Part shown: positions 1 through 7,915 of the stretch, piece by piece | Layout: every line of letters starts with the position of its first letter | Position numbering within the stretch: position 1 is the stretch's first letter | DNA from: JAAYDS01 sp012729155 | Lineage (GTDB): Bacteria > Chloroflexota > Anaerolineae > UBA1429 | Assembly: GCA_036774405.1 (NCBI GenBank) | Contig: DAIPBO010000006.1 | Location: 94,934 to 158,933 of the forward strand | DNA: 64,000 bases | Direction of reading: 5' to 3' | Program-made: the position numbers and the translations under genes | Notes under the pieces: model-generated | What the model saw: the letters and a program-made list of their open reading frames with translations, nothing else | Database searches by the model: none | What the model was told of the DNA's origin: nothing

Positions 1-808
1 AGCGCTCGGGGATGACCGTGATGTGCCGCGCCTGATAGTACTCGATCTGCGGATCAACGCCCTGGTTGCCTGCCATCAGAGTGACGAGATGCCGAAAGGT
101 GTCGAGCGTATTGGTGCCCTTGAACAGGTAGACATCGAGCAGGCCATCATCGAGCTGAGCGCGAGGAGCAAGCTCCCACAGGGGGCCGTAGAGCCGCGCG
201 TTAGAGACAATGAGCATCATCAATCGTTGGCGAAAGACGCGCCCATCTACCACCACCGTCGTGCGTTCGCCACGCATCACCAGGCTCTGTACCAGCGCTG
301 TCACCAGATAGGCCCAGTTGCCCAGGCTGCGGCGCACCTCGCGGTGCGGCTCGATCTCGTGGGCCACCTGCGCGTCAAAGCCCACGCCGGCCCAGAGCAT
401 AAAGTGGTGCCCATCAACCCAACCCACGTCCACGCGACGCGTCTCACCCTGCTCCAGGATGCGCGTCGCCGCCATGATGGCATCGCGGTTCGAGGGGCCC
501 CAGACGGGGATGCCCAGCATCCGCGCCCACACATTGCCCGTGCCCACGGGGATGACGCCAAGCTGCGTGGCGCTGTTCACCAGCCCATCGGCCACCTGCC
601 CGATGGTGCCATCGCCCCCGACGGCCACCACCATGTCTGCGCCCGCCTCACGCGCCTCTCGCGCGAGGCGAGCCCCGTGGCCCGCCGCTTCGGTGCGACA
701 GAGCTGCACCTGCCAGCCCAACGACCGCAGGTGCTCGGCCGAGCGGATCACCTCGACATGCATGTCGCGATGCCCAGCGACCGGGTTGTAGATCATCCAC
801 ACCTGCAT
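1..808 (-). CDS. Diacylglycerol/lipid kinase family protein (YegS-like), 3' end off the window
   Basis: The protein reads leftward from ATG 808 and runs off the left edge after about 269 codons, so only a short C-terminal part is missing for a family usually near 300 residues. It starts MQVWMIYNPVAGH and carries the nucleotide-binding signature VVAVGGDGTIGQV, then GVIPVGTGNMWAR, the hallmark of the DAGK/NAD-kinase fold. The family phosphorylates diacylglycerol or related lipids with ATP at the inner membrane face; the true substrate cannot be told. There is no Shine-Dalgarno sequence. A promoter at 815-843 would start the transcript at the ATG, so the message is probably leaderless. It is divergent from the amidohydrolase gene. 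Confidence 0.88.
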   Translation of the reverse strand, partial: MQVWMIYNPVAGHRDMHVEVIRSAEHLRSLGWQVQLCRTEAAGHGARLAREAREAGADMVVAVGGDGTIGQVADGLVNSATQLGVIPVGTGNVWARMLGIPVWGPSNRDAIMAATRILEQGETRRVDVGWVDGHHFMLWAGVGFDAQVAHEIEPHREVRRSLGNWAYLVTALVQSLVMRGERTTVVVDGRVFRQRLMMLIVSNARLYGPLWELAPRAQLDDGLLDVYLFKGTNTLDTFRHLVTLMAGNQGVDPQIEYYQARHITVIPER

Positions 809-814
809 AGTGCT

Positions 815-843
815 ATGATAGCCTCAAGCCCGGGCGATGTCCA
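815..843 (-). promoter_or_regulatory. Promoter for the lipid kinase gene, predicted leaderless
   Basis: On the minus strand TGGACA (843-838) and TATCAT (820-815) are separated by 17 bases. A start site seven bases past the -10 falls on the A of ATG 808, so the mRNA would have no leader, in agreement with the missing ribosome binding site. Confidence 0.55.
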
Positions 844-846
844 CTC

Positions 847-875
847 TTGACAGACAGCCCCCATGGCCAGAGAAT
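847..875 (+). promoter_or_regulatory. Promoter for the amidohydrolase gene, predicted leaderless
   Basis: TTGACA at 847-852 and GAGAAT at 870-875 are separated by 17 bases. The predicted start site is about 882, which is the A of the ATG chosen for the next gene. No Shine-Dalgarno sequence is present, which fits leaderless translation. Confidence 0.5.
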
Positions 876-881
876 CGAGCC

Positions 882-1730
882 ATGCAAGTGTTGGACGCTC
901 ATACGCACATCGTCCCTCCTGAAATTCTGGCGCAGCGCGAGCAGCTTTTGTCGCGCGAGGCGCATTTTGCGGCGCTCTACGCTGACCCCAGAGCGCGATT
1001 GGCGACGGCCGATGACCTGCTGTCAGCACTGGGGCATGCCGGCGCGCGCGGCGCACTGGCCTTTGGCTTTGCCTTTGATGACCCCGGCCTCTGCCGGCTG
1101 TGCAACGACTATACGCTGGCCAGCGCCGCCGAGTCGCGCGGGCTGATCTTGCCCTTTGCGGTGGTAAACCCGGCCACGCCCGAGGGCCTGCGCGAGGCCA
1201 GCCGCTGCCTGGCCGCCGGTGCCCTGGGCCTGGGTGAGTTGATGCCCTTCGGGCAGGGCTATGATCTCGACCACCCCGGCCTGGGCCACCTGCTCGAGCT
1301 GGCATGCGAGGCCAACGCGCCGGTGCTGCTGCATGTCAACGAGCCCCTGGGCCATGCCTACGCCGGCAAGGGGCCCCATGGCCCGGCCGAAGCGCTCTGC
1401 CTGGTGCAGCGCCACCCGTACACCGACATCATCCTGGCCCACTGGGGCGGCGGACTCTGCTTTTATGAACTGATGCCCGAGGTGCGGGCGGCCTGCACCC
1501 GCGTCTACTATGATGCCGCCGCCTCGGGCTACCTCTACGACGATGCCATCTATGCCTGCGCCATGCAGTGGGCGCCCGAGCGTGTGCTATGGGGCAGCGA
1601 TTACCCGCTCATCTCGCCCCGCCGGGCGCTGGCCCGAGTGCGCGCCCTGGGGCTCGCGCCGCAGGCCGAGGCTGCTCTGCTGGGCGGCAACCTGACCCAT
1701 CTGCTAGAGAAGGGCATGGGGCCACGATGA
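882..1730 (+). CDS. Amidohydrolase family (amidohydrolase_2) metal-dependent hydrolase
   Basis: A 282-residue TIM-barrel hydrolase. The N-terminal metal motif is LDAHTHIVPPE (HxH). Further ligand-like motifs follow in the expected order: LLHVNEP, IILAHWGGG and VLWGSDYPL. This order is typical of the amidohydrolase_2 group, which includes decarboxylase-like and lactonase-like enzymes, but the substrate is not evident. I chose ATG 882 because homology begins there and a promoter predicts a leaderless start at that base; an in-frame ATG at 837 would add 15 unconserved residues. Its stop overlaps the thpR start (ATGA), so the two genes are translationally coupled. Confidence 0.82.
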   Translation: MQVLDAHTHIVPPEILAQREQLLSREAHFAALYADPRARLATADDLLSALGHAGARGALAFGFAFDDPGLCRLCNDYTLASAAESRGLILPFAVVNPATPEGLREASRCLAAGALGLGELMPFGQGYDLDHPGLGHLLELACEANAPVLLHVNEPLGHAYAGKGPHGPAEALCLVQRHPYTDIILAHWGGGLCFYELMPEVRAACTRVYYDAAASGYLYDDAIYACAMQWAPERVLWGSDYPLISPRRALARVRALGLAPQAEAALLGGNLTHLLEKGMGPR

Positions 1731-2320
1731 CGTTGCTGCGCGCCTTTGTCGCTATTCATTTGACACCCGAGATGGTCGCCGCGTTGCAGCAGGCGCAAAC
1801 CGAGCTGCGCGCCACCCCCGGTGGGCTGGCGGGCCGTTGGGTACCCCCCGAGAACATGCACCTGACGCTCAAGTTCCTGGGAGATGTCGACAGCGAGCGC
1901 CTGCCAGAGATCTATACCGTCGTCGATGCCGCTGCCCAAACATGTGCCCCCCTGGTGCTGACACTCACGGGGCTGGGGTGCTTTCCCAACACACGGCGGC
2001 CGCGGGTGGTATGGGCAGGCATCGCCGAGCCCAGCGGGCAGCTTCTGCAACTGGCCCAGGCGCTAGATCTGGCGCTGGGGCAGCTGGGCCTGCCGCGCGA
2101 GCAGCGGCCCTATCGCGCCCATCTGACGTTGGCACGCGTTCGCCAAAGCGCGCCACGCTGGCAGGTCGAAGCGCTGGGGCAGGCCGTCGAGGCGCACTGC
2201 CCGCAGCAGGCGAGTATGTTGGCAACGGCGGCGGCAGTGGTCCGCAGTGATCTGCGCCCGCAGGGGCCGTTCTACCGTACCCTACACGCGGCCCCTCTGG
2301 GCAACTCTATGGGCGGTTGA
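1727..2320 (+). CDS. thpR: RNA 2',3'-cyclic phosphodiesterase (2'-5' RNA ligase family)
   Basis: A 197-residue protein of the 2H phosphoesterase family. The two catalytic HxTx motifs are visible as HLTLKFLGD near residue 46 and HLTLARVR in the second half. The family opens 2',3'-cyclic phosphate ends of RNA and can join 2'-5' tRNA halves in vitro. The start ATG overlaps the stop of the amidohydrolase gene by four bases. The 3' end converges on, and overlaps by 14 bases, the minus-strand membrane-protein gene. Confidence 0.88.
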   Translation: MTLLRAFVAIHLTPEMVAALQQAQTELRATPGGLAGRWVPPENMHLTLKFLGDVDSERLPEIYTVVDAAAQTCAPLVLTLTGLGCFPNTRRPRVVWAGIAEPSGQLLQLAQALDLALGQLGLPREQRPYRAHLTLARVRQSAPRWQVEALGQAVEAHCPQQASMLATAAAVVRSDLRPQGPFYRTLHAAPLGNSMGG

Positions 2321-3656
2321 GCGACTCGTCATCGGCAGGCGGCGCGTCAACGGGCGTCAGGGCCTCGGCCGATGGCTCCTGGCCGACAGCGGCCAGCCTC
2401 AGCCGCTCTTGTTCAGCGCGTTCACGCAGTTGGGCTGGCAAAGCCGACACCGCACGCGCCAGCGTCGTCACAGCCCACGGCAGCACCCCGCCCCAGAGGC
2501 CCAGCGCCAGCAAGCCCAGCGCCTGCGCATAGAGCTGGCCGCCGTCGTGGCCCGCCAGCAGCCCCCCACCGGCCCCCAAGAGGCCCGGCACCAGCAGGGC
2601 CAACGCCCCGATGACCCCCAGCAGAGCCAGCAGGCCGCTCTGCTCGCGCAGCCGCAGGCTCTGGTCGAACAGGTAGATCAGCGGCGCCAGAGCCAGCCCG
2701 GCCAACGCCCCCAGTACAAAGGCCGCCAGCAGCGACAGCTCGCCCGCAGGCGCTGCCGCCACCACCAGAGCGCCCGCCAGCAGGCCCCGGCCGATCAGCC
2801 CCGGCTCGACGGCACCGCGTGACAACCAGCCATAGAAGGCGGCGAACAGCACCGCCCCTGCGGCCGCCCAGAGCGTGGTGACGACGAGCACGATGTTGCC
2901 ATCGCTGCCGGGCAGCAACGCCAGCCAGCCCAGCAGGCCCAACACCCCGCCCAGCAACACATGCAGCGGCAGATAGGCCGGTCGCAGTTCAGGCGCATCA
3001 GGGGTGGCATGGCCCCTTGGCAGGGCCAGCGCCACGCCCAGAGTGGCCAGCGTCGTCACCAGCGGCAGGCTCACCAGCCCGGCATCCACAAAGCCAGCCC
3101 CCAGCCCGAGCGTATCGCCCAGGCGGGCCAACCAGCCACCACCATCGACCCAGTTGCCCGCCACCGGATAGAGCAGGATACCGCAGATCAGCGCCACCAG
3201 ATAGCGCGCCCAGGGCCAGACACGCCCGCGCAGCACCACCAGAGGCGGCAGCAGCGCCACCGTCAGGCGGGGCAGATCGTACAGCATGGCCACAGAGACA
3301 AGCTCGCTCGACGCCAGCAGGCCCGCATGCCCAAGCAGCCCCCAGCCAGGCCCAAAGGGCTCCCACTCGGCGCCCAGCAGCGCCCCGCCATAGTGCAGGC
3401 CAAAGGCGCTTAGCAGCTCGGCCAGCACGGCCAGCGCCATGGCAATGGGCAGCATGGCCGCCACATCGCTGATCGACCAGCCTTCAGAGATGCCCACCAA
3501 CACCAGCGCCAGGCCCGCCGGCCAGAGCCAGGCCAACAGGTAGGCGCTTGTTGCCAGATCGTTGCCCGCTACAGGCGTAGCCGGCGCCGCCCAGACGGGC
3601 ATCTCCAGCGCCAGCATCAGCAGCGGTGCCCACAGAAAGCTGATTCCGCGCTTCAC
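2307..3656 (-). CDS. Ammonium-transporter (Amt/Rh) fold membrane protein lacking the pore histidines
   Basis: A 449-residue protein with a cleavable-looking signal peptide (ends PVWAA) and about eleven hydrophobic helices. Helix text resembles AmtB in order: NWVDGGGWLARLG followed by GFVDAGLVSL matches the AmtB HWVWGGG then DFAGGTVVH region, and FVLGALAGLALAP then LLALLGVIGAL matches the second-half repeat around FGVHG. By eye both pore histidines (AmtB His168 and His318) are replaced by hydrophobic residues, while the Asp160 equivalent is kept. Ammonium conduction by the usual route is therefore unlikely. There is a short charged C-terminal tail and no P-II gene beside it. Function is unknown; the fold call is from memory. 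Confidence 0.6.
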   Translation of the reverse strand: MKRGISFLWAPLLMLALEMPVWAAPATPVAGNDLATSAYLLAWLWPAGLALVLVGISEGWSISDVAAMLPIAMALAVLAELLSAFGLHYGGALLGAEWEPFGPGWGLLGHAGLLASSELVSVAMLYDLPRLTVALLPPLVVLRGRVWPWARYLVALICGILLYPVAGNWVDGGGWLARLGDTLGLGAGFVDAGLVSLPLVTTLATLGVALALPRGHATPDAPELRPAYLPLHVLLGGVLGLLGWLALLPGSDGNIVLVVTTLWAAAGAVLFAAFYGWLSRGAVEPGLIGRGLLAGALVVAAAPAGELSLLAAFVLGALAGLALAPLIYLFDQSLRLREQSGLLALLGVIGALALLVPGLLGAGGGLLAGHDGGQLYAQALGLLALGLWGGVLPWAVTTLARAVSALPAQLRERAEQERLRLAAVGQEPSAEALTPVDAPPADDESLNRP

Positions 3657-3721
3657 GGTCCCTCCCCGTTGCGAGTGCCGCCATGTTAGCCCAGGGCAAT
3701 GGGCCGGTCAAAGCCGAGCGC

Positions 3722-3750
3722 TTGACCTCGCACCATGATTACGCTATGAT
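3722..3750 (+). promoter_or_regulatory. Promoter of the FMN riboswitch / ribXYZ transcript
   Basis: TTGACC (3722-3727) and TATGAT (3745-3750) with a 17-base spacer. The predicted start, near 3757, lies about 10 bases before the riboswitch P1 stem. Confidence 0.65.
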
Positions 3751-3765
3751 GCGGTCAATCTAGAA

Positions 3766-3903
3766 TAGCCTTCGGGGCAGGGTAAGGTGAGAGCCGATCC
3801 CTACCGGCGGTATGGTGGCCCAGACCACCGAGCCCGCGAGCCAGCAATGGCAGATCCGGTGACAGGCCGGAGCCGACGGTTCAGTCCGGATGAGAGAAGG
3901 CGA
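3766..3903 (+). promoter_or_regulatory. FMN riboswitch (RFN element)
   Basis: The conserved RFN boxes appear in order: CTTCGGGGCAGGGT, CCCTACCGGCGGT, GAGCCCGCGAGC, GATCCGGT, GCCGACGGTTCAGTCCGGAT and GAGAGAAGG. The closing P1 helix pairs GCCTTC (3768-3773) with GAAGGC (3896-3901). This RNA class senses flavin mononucleotide and turns off flavin synthesis or uptake genes. Here it precedes ribXYZ and an intrinsic terminator, so it should act by premature termination. TCGGGGCA (3772-3779) is exactly complementary to TGCCCCGA (3919-3926), a plausible antiterminator formed when FMN is absent. Confidence 0.95.
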
Positions 3904-3920
3904 TGGCGTTAGCCGCATTG

Positions 3921-3950
3921 CCCCGAGGCGTTCTGCTCGGGGTGTTTTTT
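3921..3950 (+). terminator. Attenuator terminator of the FMN riboswitch
   Basis: CCCCGAG (3921-3927) pairs with CTCGGGG (3936-3942) around an 8-base loop and is followed by TG and six T residues. The 5' arm is shared with the proposed antiterminator, so the two structures exclude each other. Confidence 0.88.
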
Positions 3951-4763
3951 GTGGATACACGGCACAATTCGCAGGCTCGCCAGCAGGCACGGCACCGGCG
4001 CTGGGCGTTGACGCTGGCGCCCATCGTGCTGTTGAGTGTGCTGGGGCTGTGGCGCCTCGTTGTGGCGGTGGGCGACTATCCTGCCTTTCTGCTGCCCACA
4101 CCCGCCCGCGTCTGGCTGCGCTTTACACAGGTGTGGCGCGACGGCACCCTGCTCATGCACACCCTGGTGACGTTGCGCGAGGTGTTGGGAGGCCTGGCGC
4201 TGGGCCTCACCGTGGCCGTGCTGCTGGGCTATGCGCTTGCCAAGTCTCCCCTGCTCGAGACGATCCTCTCGCCCTATCTGGTGGCCTCGCAGGCCATCCC
4301 CATCGTGGCACTGGCGCCGCTACTGGTGATCTGGTTTGGCCCTGGCAGCGCCTCAAAGGTGTTGGTGTGCGCGTTGACGCTGTTCTTTCCTGTGTTGGTG
4401 AACACCATCGTGGGCGTGCGCAGCGTCGATGCCGAGCTGCACGACCTGCTGCGCTCGCTCGAAGCAACGCCGGCCCAGGTGGTACGCTATCTCGAGCTGC
4501 CCGCTGCTCTGCCCGTCCTGTTCGGCGGCCTAAAGGTGGGCGCCACGCTTTCAGTGATCGGCGCCGTGGTCAGCGAGTTTGTCAGCTCTGACCGTGGCCT
4601 GGGATTTCTCGTGAACCTGGCGCGTGGCCTATTCGATACACCGTTGATGTTCGTGGCGCTGTTCACCCTGATGGTGATGGCGCTGGGCCTGTATGGTCTG
4701 GTTTCGCTGGTCGAGTCGCAGGTGCTGCGCTGGCGCGTGCCGCGCAGCCATTCTGGATTATAG
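3951..4763 (+). CDS. ribX: Riboflavin/flavin-precursor ABC transporter permease RibX
   Basis: A membrane permease of the ThiX/SsuC (BPD_transp_1) type with about six helices. The EAA loop that docks on the ATPase is visible as SLEATPAQVVRYLELPAALP, followed by GAVVSEFVSS. RibXYZ is a flavin importer known from Chloroflexus that is regulated by FMN riboswitches. Position directly behind the RFN element and ahead of RibY and RibZ supports this specificity over thiamine-precursor transport. The start is uncertain. The frame is open from 3903, but translation from there would run through the attenuator, so I chose GTG 3951 just after it. The first conserved helix begins about 20 codons later. Confidence 0.82.
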   Translation: MDTRHNSQARQQARHRRWALTLAPIVLLSVLGLWRLVVAVGDYPAFLLPTPARVWLRFTQVWRDGTLLMHTLVTLREVLGGLALGLTVAVLLGYALAKSPLLETILSPYLVASQAIPIVALAPLLVIWFGPGSASKVLVCALTLFFPVLVNTIVGVRSVDAELHDLLRSLEATPAQVVRYLELPAALPVLFGGLKVGATLSVIGAVVSEFVSSDRGLGFLVNLARGLFDTPLMFVALFTLMVMALGLYGLVSLVESQVLRWRVPRSHSGL

Positions 4764-4773
4764 GGAGGCAAGG

Positions 4774-5742
4774 ATGAGGAAGAGATGGTTGCTGCTGCCG
4801 CTCGCTCTGGTCGTCGTGTTGTTGGGAACGAGCGGTTGCCAGCGAGAGCCCGAGGCCGCTTCTGTCACGGTGGCGATGGGGTTCATACCCAACGTGCAAT
4901 TCGCGCCTGTGTATGTGGCCATCGAGAAAGGGTTCTTTGCAGAAGCGGGTCTGGAACTGACGTTGGACTATGGCATGGAGACCGATCTGCTACAGCGCTT
5001 GGGCGCGGGCGATGTCAACTATGCCATCGCCTCGGGCGACCAGGTGGCCATGGCCAGGGCCAACGGCCTGCCCGTACGCTATGTCGCCAACTGGTATCGG
5101 CGCTTTCCCGTGTGCGTGGTATCGATGGCCGCCGCCGGCATCGACAGCCCCGATGACCTGGCGGGCAAGACCGTGGGCGTTCCAGTGATGGCAGGCGCCA
5201 GCTACATCGGCTGGCTGGCCTTTGCCGAAGAGGTCAGCCTCAACGCTAGTGCCGTCGACCTGCAAGCCATTGGCTACACACAGGCCGCCAGCCTGACCGA
5301 AGGACGTGTCGATGCCGCCGTGTGCTACGCCGTCAACGAGCCGGTGCAGTTGCGGACCGCTGGCGAACAGATCAACGTGTTCTACCTTGACGAGTACACC
5401 GCGCTGGTGTCCAACGGTCTCATCACCAGCGACAAGGTCATCGAACAAGAGCCCGAACAGGTGCGCGCCATGGTGGGCGCCTTTATCGAAGGGCTCGAGT
5501 ACACCATTGCTCACCCCGACGAAGCGTTCGAGATCGTCCGCAAGGTGATCCCCGAAATGGACGATGACACTGCTATCTTGCAGCGGGCGGTGCTCGACGA
5601 GTGCATCCGCTTCTGGCAGGCCGACCAGCTGGGCTATAACGATCCCGCCGCCTGGCAAGAGTCGGTGACTCTGATGCAGCATTTGGGCCTTTTGGGAGAG
5701 GTTGCGCCTGAAGACCTCTACTCGAACGAGTTCTTGCCGTGA
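4774..5742 (+). CDS. ribY: Riboflavin ABC transporter substrate-binding lipoprotein RibY (NMT1/THI5-like)
   Basis: A 322-residue protein with a lipoprotein signal ending LLGTSGC, so it should be lipid-anchored outside the cell. The NMT1/THI5-like binding fold is indicated by VAMGFIPNVQFAPVYVAI, KGFFAEAGL and GAGDVNYAIASGDQV. Homologues bind pyrimidine or flavin ligands; the riboswitch upstream favours riboflavin. ATG 4774 is preceded by a good GGGAGG site; the longer open frame from 4693 lies inside ribX. The stop overlaps the GTG start of ribZ. Confidence 0.87.
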   Translation: MRKRWLLLPLALVVVLLGTSGCQREPEAASVTVAMGFIPNVQFAPVYVAIEKGFFAEAGLELTLDYGMETDLLQRLGAGDVNYAIASGDQVAMARANGLPVRYVANWYRRFPVCVVSMAAAGIDSPDDLAGKTVGVPVMAGASYIGWLAFAEEVSLNASAVDLQAIGYTQAASLTEGRVDAAVCYAVNEPVQLRTAGEQINVFYLDEYTALVSNGLITSDKVIEQEPEQVRAMVGAFIEGLEYTIAHPDEAFEIVRKVIPEMDDDTAILQRAVLDECIRFWQADQLGYNDPAAWQESVTLMQHLGLLGEVAPEDLYSNEFLP

Positions 5743-6551
5743 GCACAGCGCCGCGCGCCGCCCCCAGCCCCACAGCCCCGCCCAACGGCGCCGCCTACGA
5801 TGGCCCCGTGCTGGCGGCGCGCGGCGTGCAGATGACCTTTGCGTCGGCCACCAGCCAGCTCGAGGCGTTGGCCGATGCGAGCCTCGAGATCATGCCCAAC
5901 GAGTTCGTCGGGCTGATCGGCCCCTCAGGGTGCGGCAAGTCGACCCTCTTGCGCGTGCTGGGCGGGCTGACCAGGCCGACGGCTGGAAAAGTGCTGTTCG
6001 AGGGGCAGCCGCTCAACGGCCCGCAGCGCAAGATCGGCTTTGTCTTCCAAAAGCCCAGCCTGATGCCCTGGCGCAGCGCTCTGCGTAACGTGACGCTGCC
6101 CCTCGAGCTAGCCGGCGTGCCCCTGAGCCAGGCGCGCGCGCGAGCCCGCGAGCTACTGACGCTGGTTGGCCTGGCCGAGTTCTTTGATGCGCGCCCTCAC
6201 GAGCTCTCTGGCGGCATGCAGCAGCGCGTGGCCCTGGCGCGCGAGCTGGTGTATGACCCCGATGTGTTGTTGCTCGACGAGCCCTTTGGCGCCCTCGATG
6301 CGCTCACCCGCGAAAAGATGAACGCCGAGCTGTTGCGCATCTGGCAGGCCCGGCGCAAGACGTTTGTGATCGTCACTCACGATATTCAGGATGCGGTCTT
6401 TTTGTGCGATCGCGTCATCCCCATGACGCCACGACCCGGCCGGCTCAAAGAGCAGATCGTGGTCGACCTGCCCCGCCCCCGCACGCTAGACCTGCTCTCG
6501 ACGCCTGGCTTTGGCGCGCTGGCGGCGGCGTTGCGCCGCTCTCTAGACTAG
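5739..6551 (+). CDS. ribZ: Riboflavin ABC transporter ATP-binding protein RibZ
   Basis: A 270-residue ABC ATPase with a full motif set: Walker A GPSGCGKST, Q-loop FQKPSLMPWR, signature LSGGMQQRVALARE, Walker B DVLLLDEPFGALD and switch histidine VTHDIQDAVFL. It is most like the ThiZ/SsuB/TauB group that pairs with NMT1-type binding proteins. It overlaps ribY by four bases (GTGA) and is the last gene under the FMN riboswitch. It would energise flavin uptake with RibX and RibY at the membrane. It converges with the minus-strand MFS gene with only a few bases between, and I see no terminator. Confidence 0.9.
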   Translation: MSTAPRAAPSPTAPPNGAAYDGPVLAARGVQMTFASATSQLEALADASLEIMPNEFVGLIGPSGCGKSTLLRVLGGLTRPTAGKVLFEGQPLNGPQRKIGFVFQKPSLMPWRSALRNVTLPLELAGVPLSQARARARELLTLVGLAEFFDARPHELSGGMQQRVALARELVYDPDVLLLDEPFGALDALTREKMNAELLRIWQARRKTFVIVTHDIQDAVFLCDRVIPMTPRPGRLKEQIVVDLPRPRTLDLLSTPGFGALAAALRRSLD

Positions 6552-6555
6552 GCCG

Positions 6556-7872
6556 CTACTCGGCTGCGCTGACGCCCACGCCCGGCGCCTCATCGCGAGG
6601 CTCGCGCACCCACCAGCGCATGGCCGCCCAGCCTGCCAGCGCAAAGACGGCCGCCACCACGAACATGAGTGCAAAGCCGGGGGCATCGCCAGTGGTGGCG
6701 CCACCGCCCATATCCACCAGCCACCCGGCCAGCAGAGGCGCCACCATGGTGGGGATGGCGCTGACTGTGCCATCGAGTGCAGCAAAGGTGGGTACATCGT
6801 CGGGCGTGCTGAACTCCATCGACAGACCAAAGCCAGCGATGCTCAGGGCCGACGTGGCGCCATACACGAGCACAAACACGCCATACAGCCAGGCCTGCGC
6901 CGGCGCCAGCAGCACCGTCACCATCGCCAGAATGCGGAGCACCGAGGCCAGCTGCATCAACCACTTGTTGCCGCGACGGTCGCCCAGAGAGCCCAGCAAC
7001 GGCGTGAGCAGTGCCTGGCTCACCAGAGCCGCCATGGTCAACTCGGCAGCAAAGGCATCTTGCACGCCAAAGCGCTGGCGCGCATACACCATAAAGAACG
7101 CTGTGCTCATGGTGCCCATGATCACCAGCGCCCGTGCGCCTAGATAACGACAAAAGTTGGGGTTGCGCCTGAGCACCAGCGGTAACCGCCGCCAGTACTC
7201 GCGGGCGGCGAGCGGCGTGCGCTCTGGCTGTCGGCGAGGCTCGCGGTTGAGCGCCACGCAGATATACGAGACCACTTGAAAGCAGAAACACAGCCCAAAG
7301 CTGTAGGCAAACGAGCGGGGGTAGCTGTACGTGGCGAGCAGATAGCGCGAGAGCCACGCCCCGCCCAGGCCCAGCACGCTGCCCAGGGCGCTGCTGAGGC
7401 CAAACATCAGGCCGCGGCGACGTGGCGGGATCACCTTAGAGATCATCGCCTTCCAGGCGGGCGCGCCCAGGCCCCCGGCACCAGTGCCGATAAAGAGCGA
7501 CACCAGCAGGATGCCCAGCGAGAGTTGGCGCGGCAGTTGGGGCGCCAACAGAATCAGCAGCGCCAGCCAGAGATAGGGCAAGCGCTCGACGATGCTGATG
7601 CGCACCACCAGGCTCTTCTTGTGGGCCTGCTGCTCGGCCTGTCGCGAGAGCAGCAGCTGCGGCAGGGCAAAGCCGAGGCTCTGCACCGTGGGCACCAGGC
7701 CGATGAGCAGCGCCGAATCGGTGAGGTAGGACGCATAGAGCGTCAGCACCGTGGCGCCAAAGATAAAGCTCATGGCCAGATTGTAGAACGTCAGGTCGAG
7801 CAGGTTGACGGTGAAATTCCAGCGCGCGTGCCGCTGGATATAGCGCTCATAGGCATCGGTTTCGACGTGCAC
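6556..7872 (-). CDS. Major facilitator superfamily transporter (tandem copy 1)
   Basis: A 438-residue polytopic protein with about twelve hydrophobic segments. Typical MFS features are an inter-helix loop PPRRRGLMFGLSSALGSV and a second-half motif GSLGDRRGNKW. Substrate is unknown. It is closely related to the next gene on the same strand: about 80 percent identical by eye across the first 87 aligned residues, pointing to recent tandem duplication. The open frame extends 27 residues upstream, but I chose GTG 7872 because it sits behind an AGGGG site and matches the start of the paralogue. Confidence 0.82.
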   Translation of the reverse strand: MHVETDAYERYIQRHARWNFTVNLLDLTFYNLAMSFIFGATVLTLYASYLTDSALLIGLVPTVQSLGFALPQLLLSRQAEQQAHKKSLVVRISIVERLPYLWLALLILLAPQLPRQLSLGILLVSLFIGTGAGGLGAPAWKAMISKVIPPRRRGLMFGLSSALGSVLGLGGAWLSRYLLATYSYPRSFAYSFGLCFCFQVVSYICVALNREPRRQPERTPLAAREYWRRLPLVLRRNPNFCRYLGARALVIMGTMSTAFFMVYARQRFGVQDAFAAELTMAALVSQALLTPLLGSLGDRRGNKWLMQLASVLRILAMVTVLLAPAQAWLYGVFVLVYGATSALSIAGFGLSMEFSTPDDVPTFAALDGTVSAIPTMVAPLLAGWLVDMGGGATTGDAPGFALMFVVAAVFALAGWAAMRWWVREPRDEAPGVGVSAAE

Positions 7873-7915
7873 CGCATCCCCTTTGCCAGACTGTGATGTG
7901 CGCGGCGGCGGGGGG

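Noticed and set aside
23..850. A 275-codon plus-strand ORF over the left end
   Set aside because: It is the antisense shadow of the lipid kinase, which has GGDGT and other family motifs; the plus-strand product is low-complexity.
3903..3950. Starting ribX at ATG 3903
   Set aside because: That region is the riboswitch expression platform and terminator hairpin; the encoded residues are not family-like.
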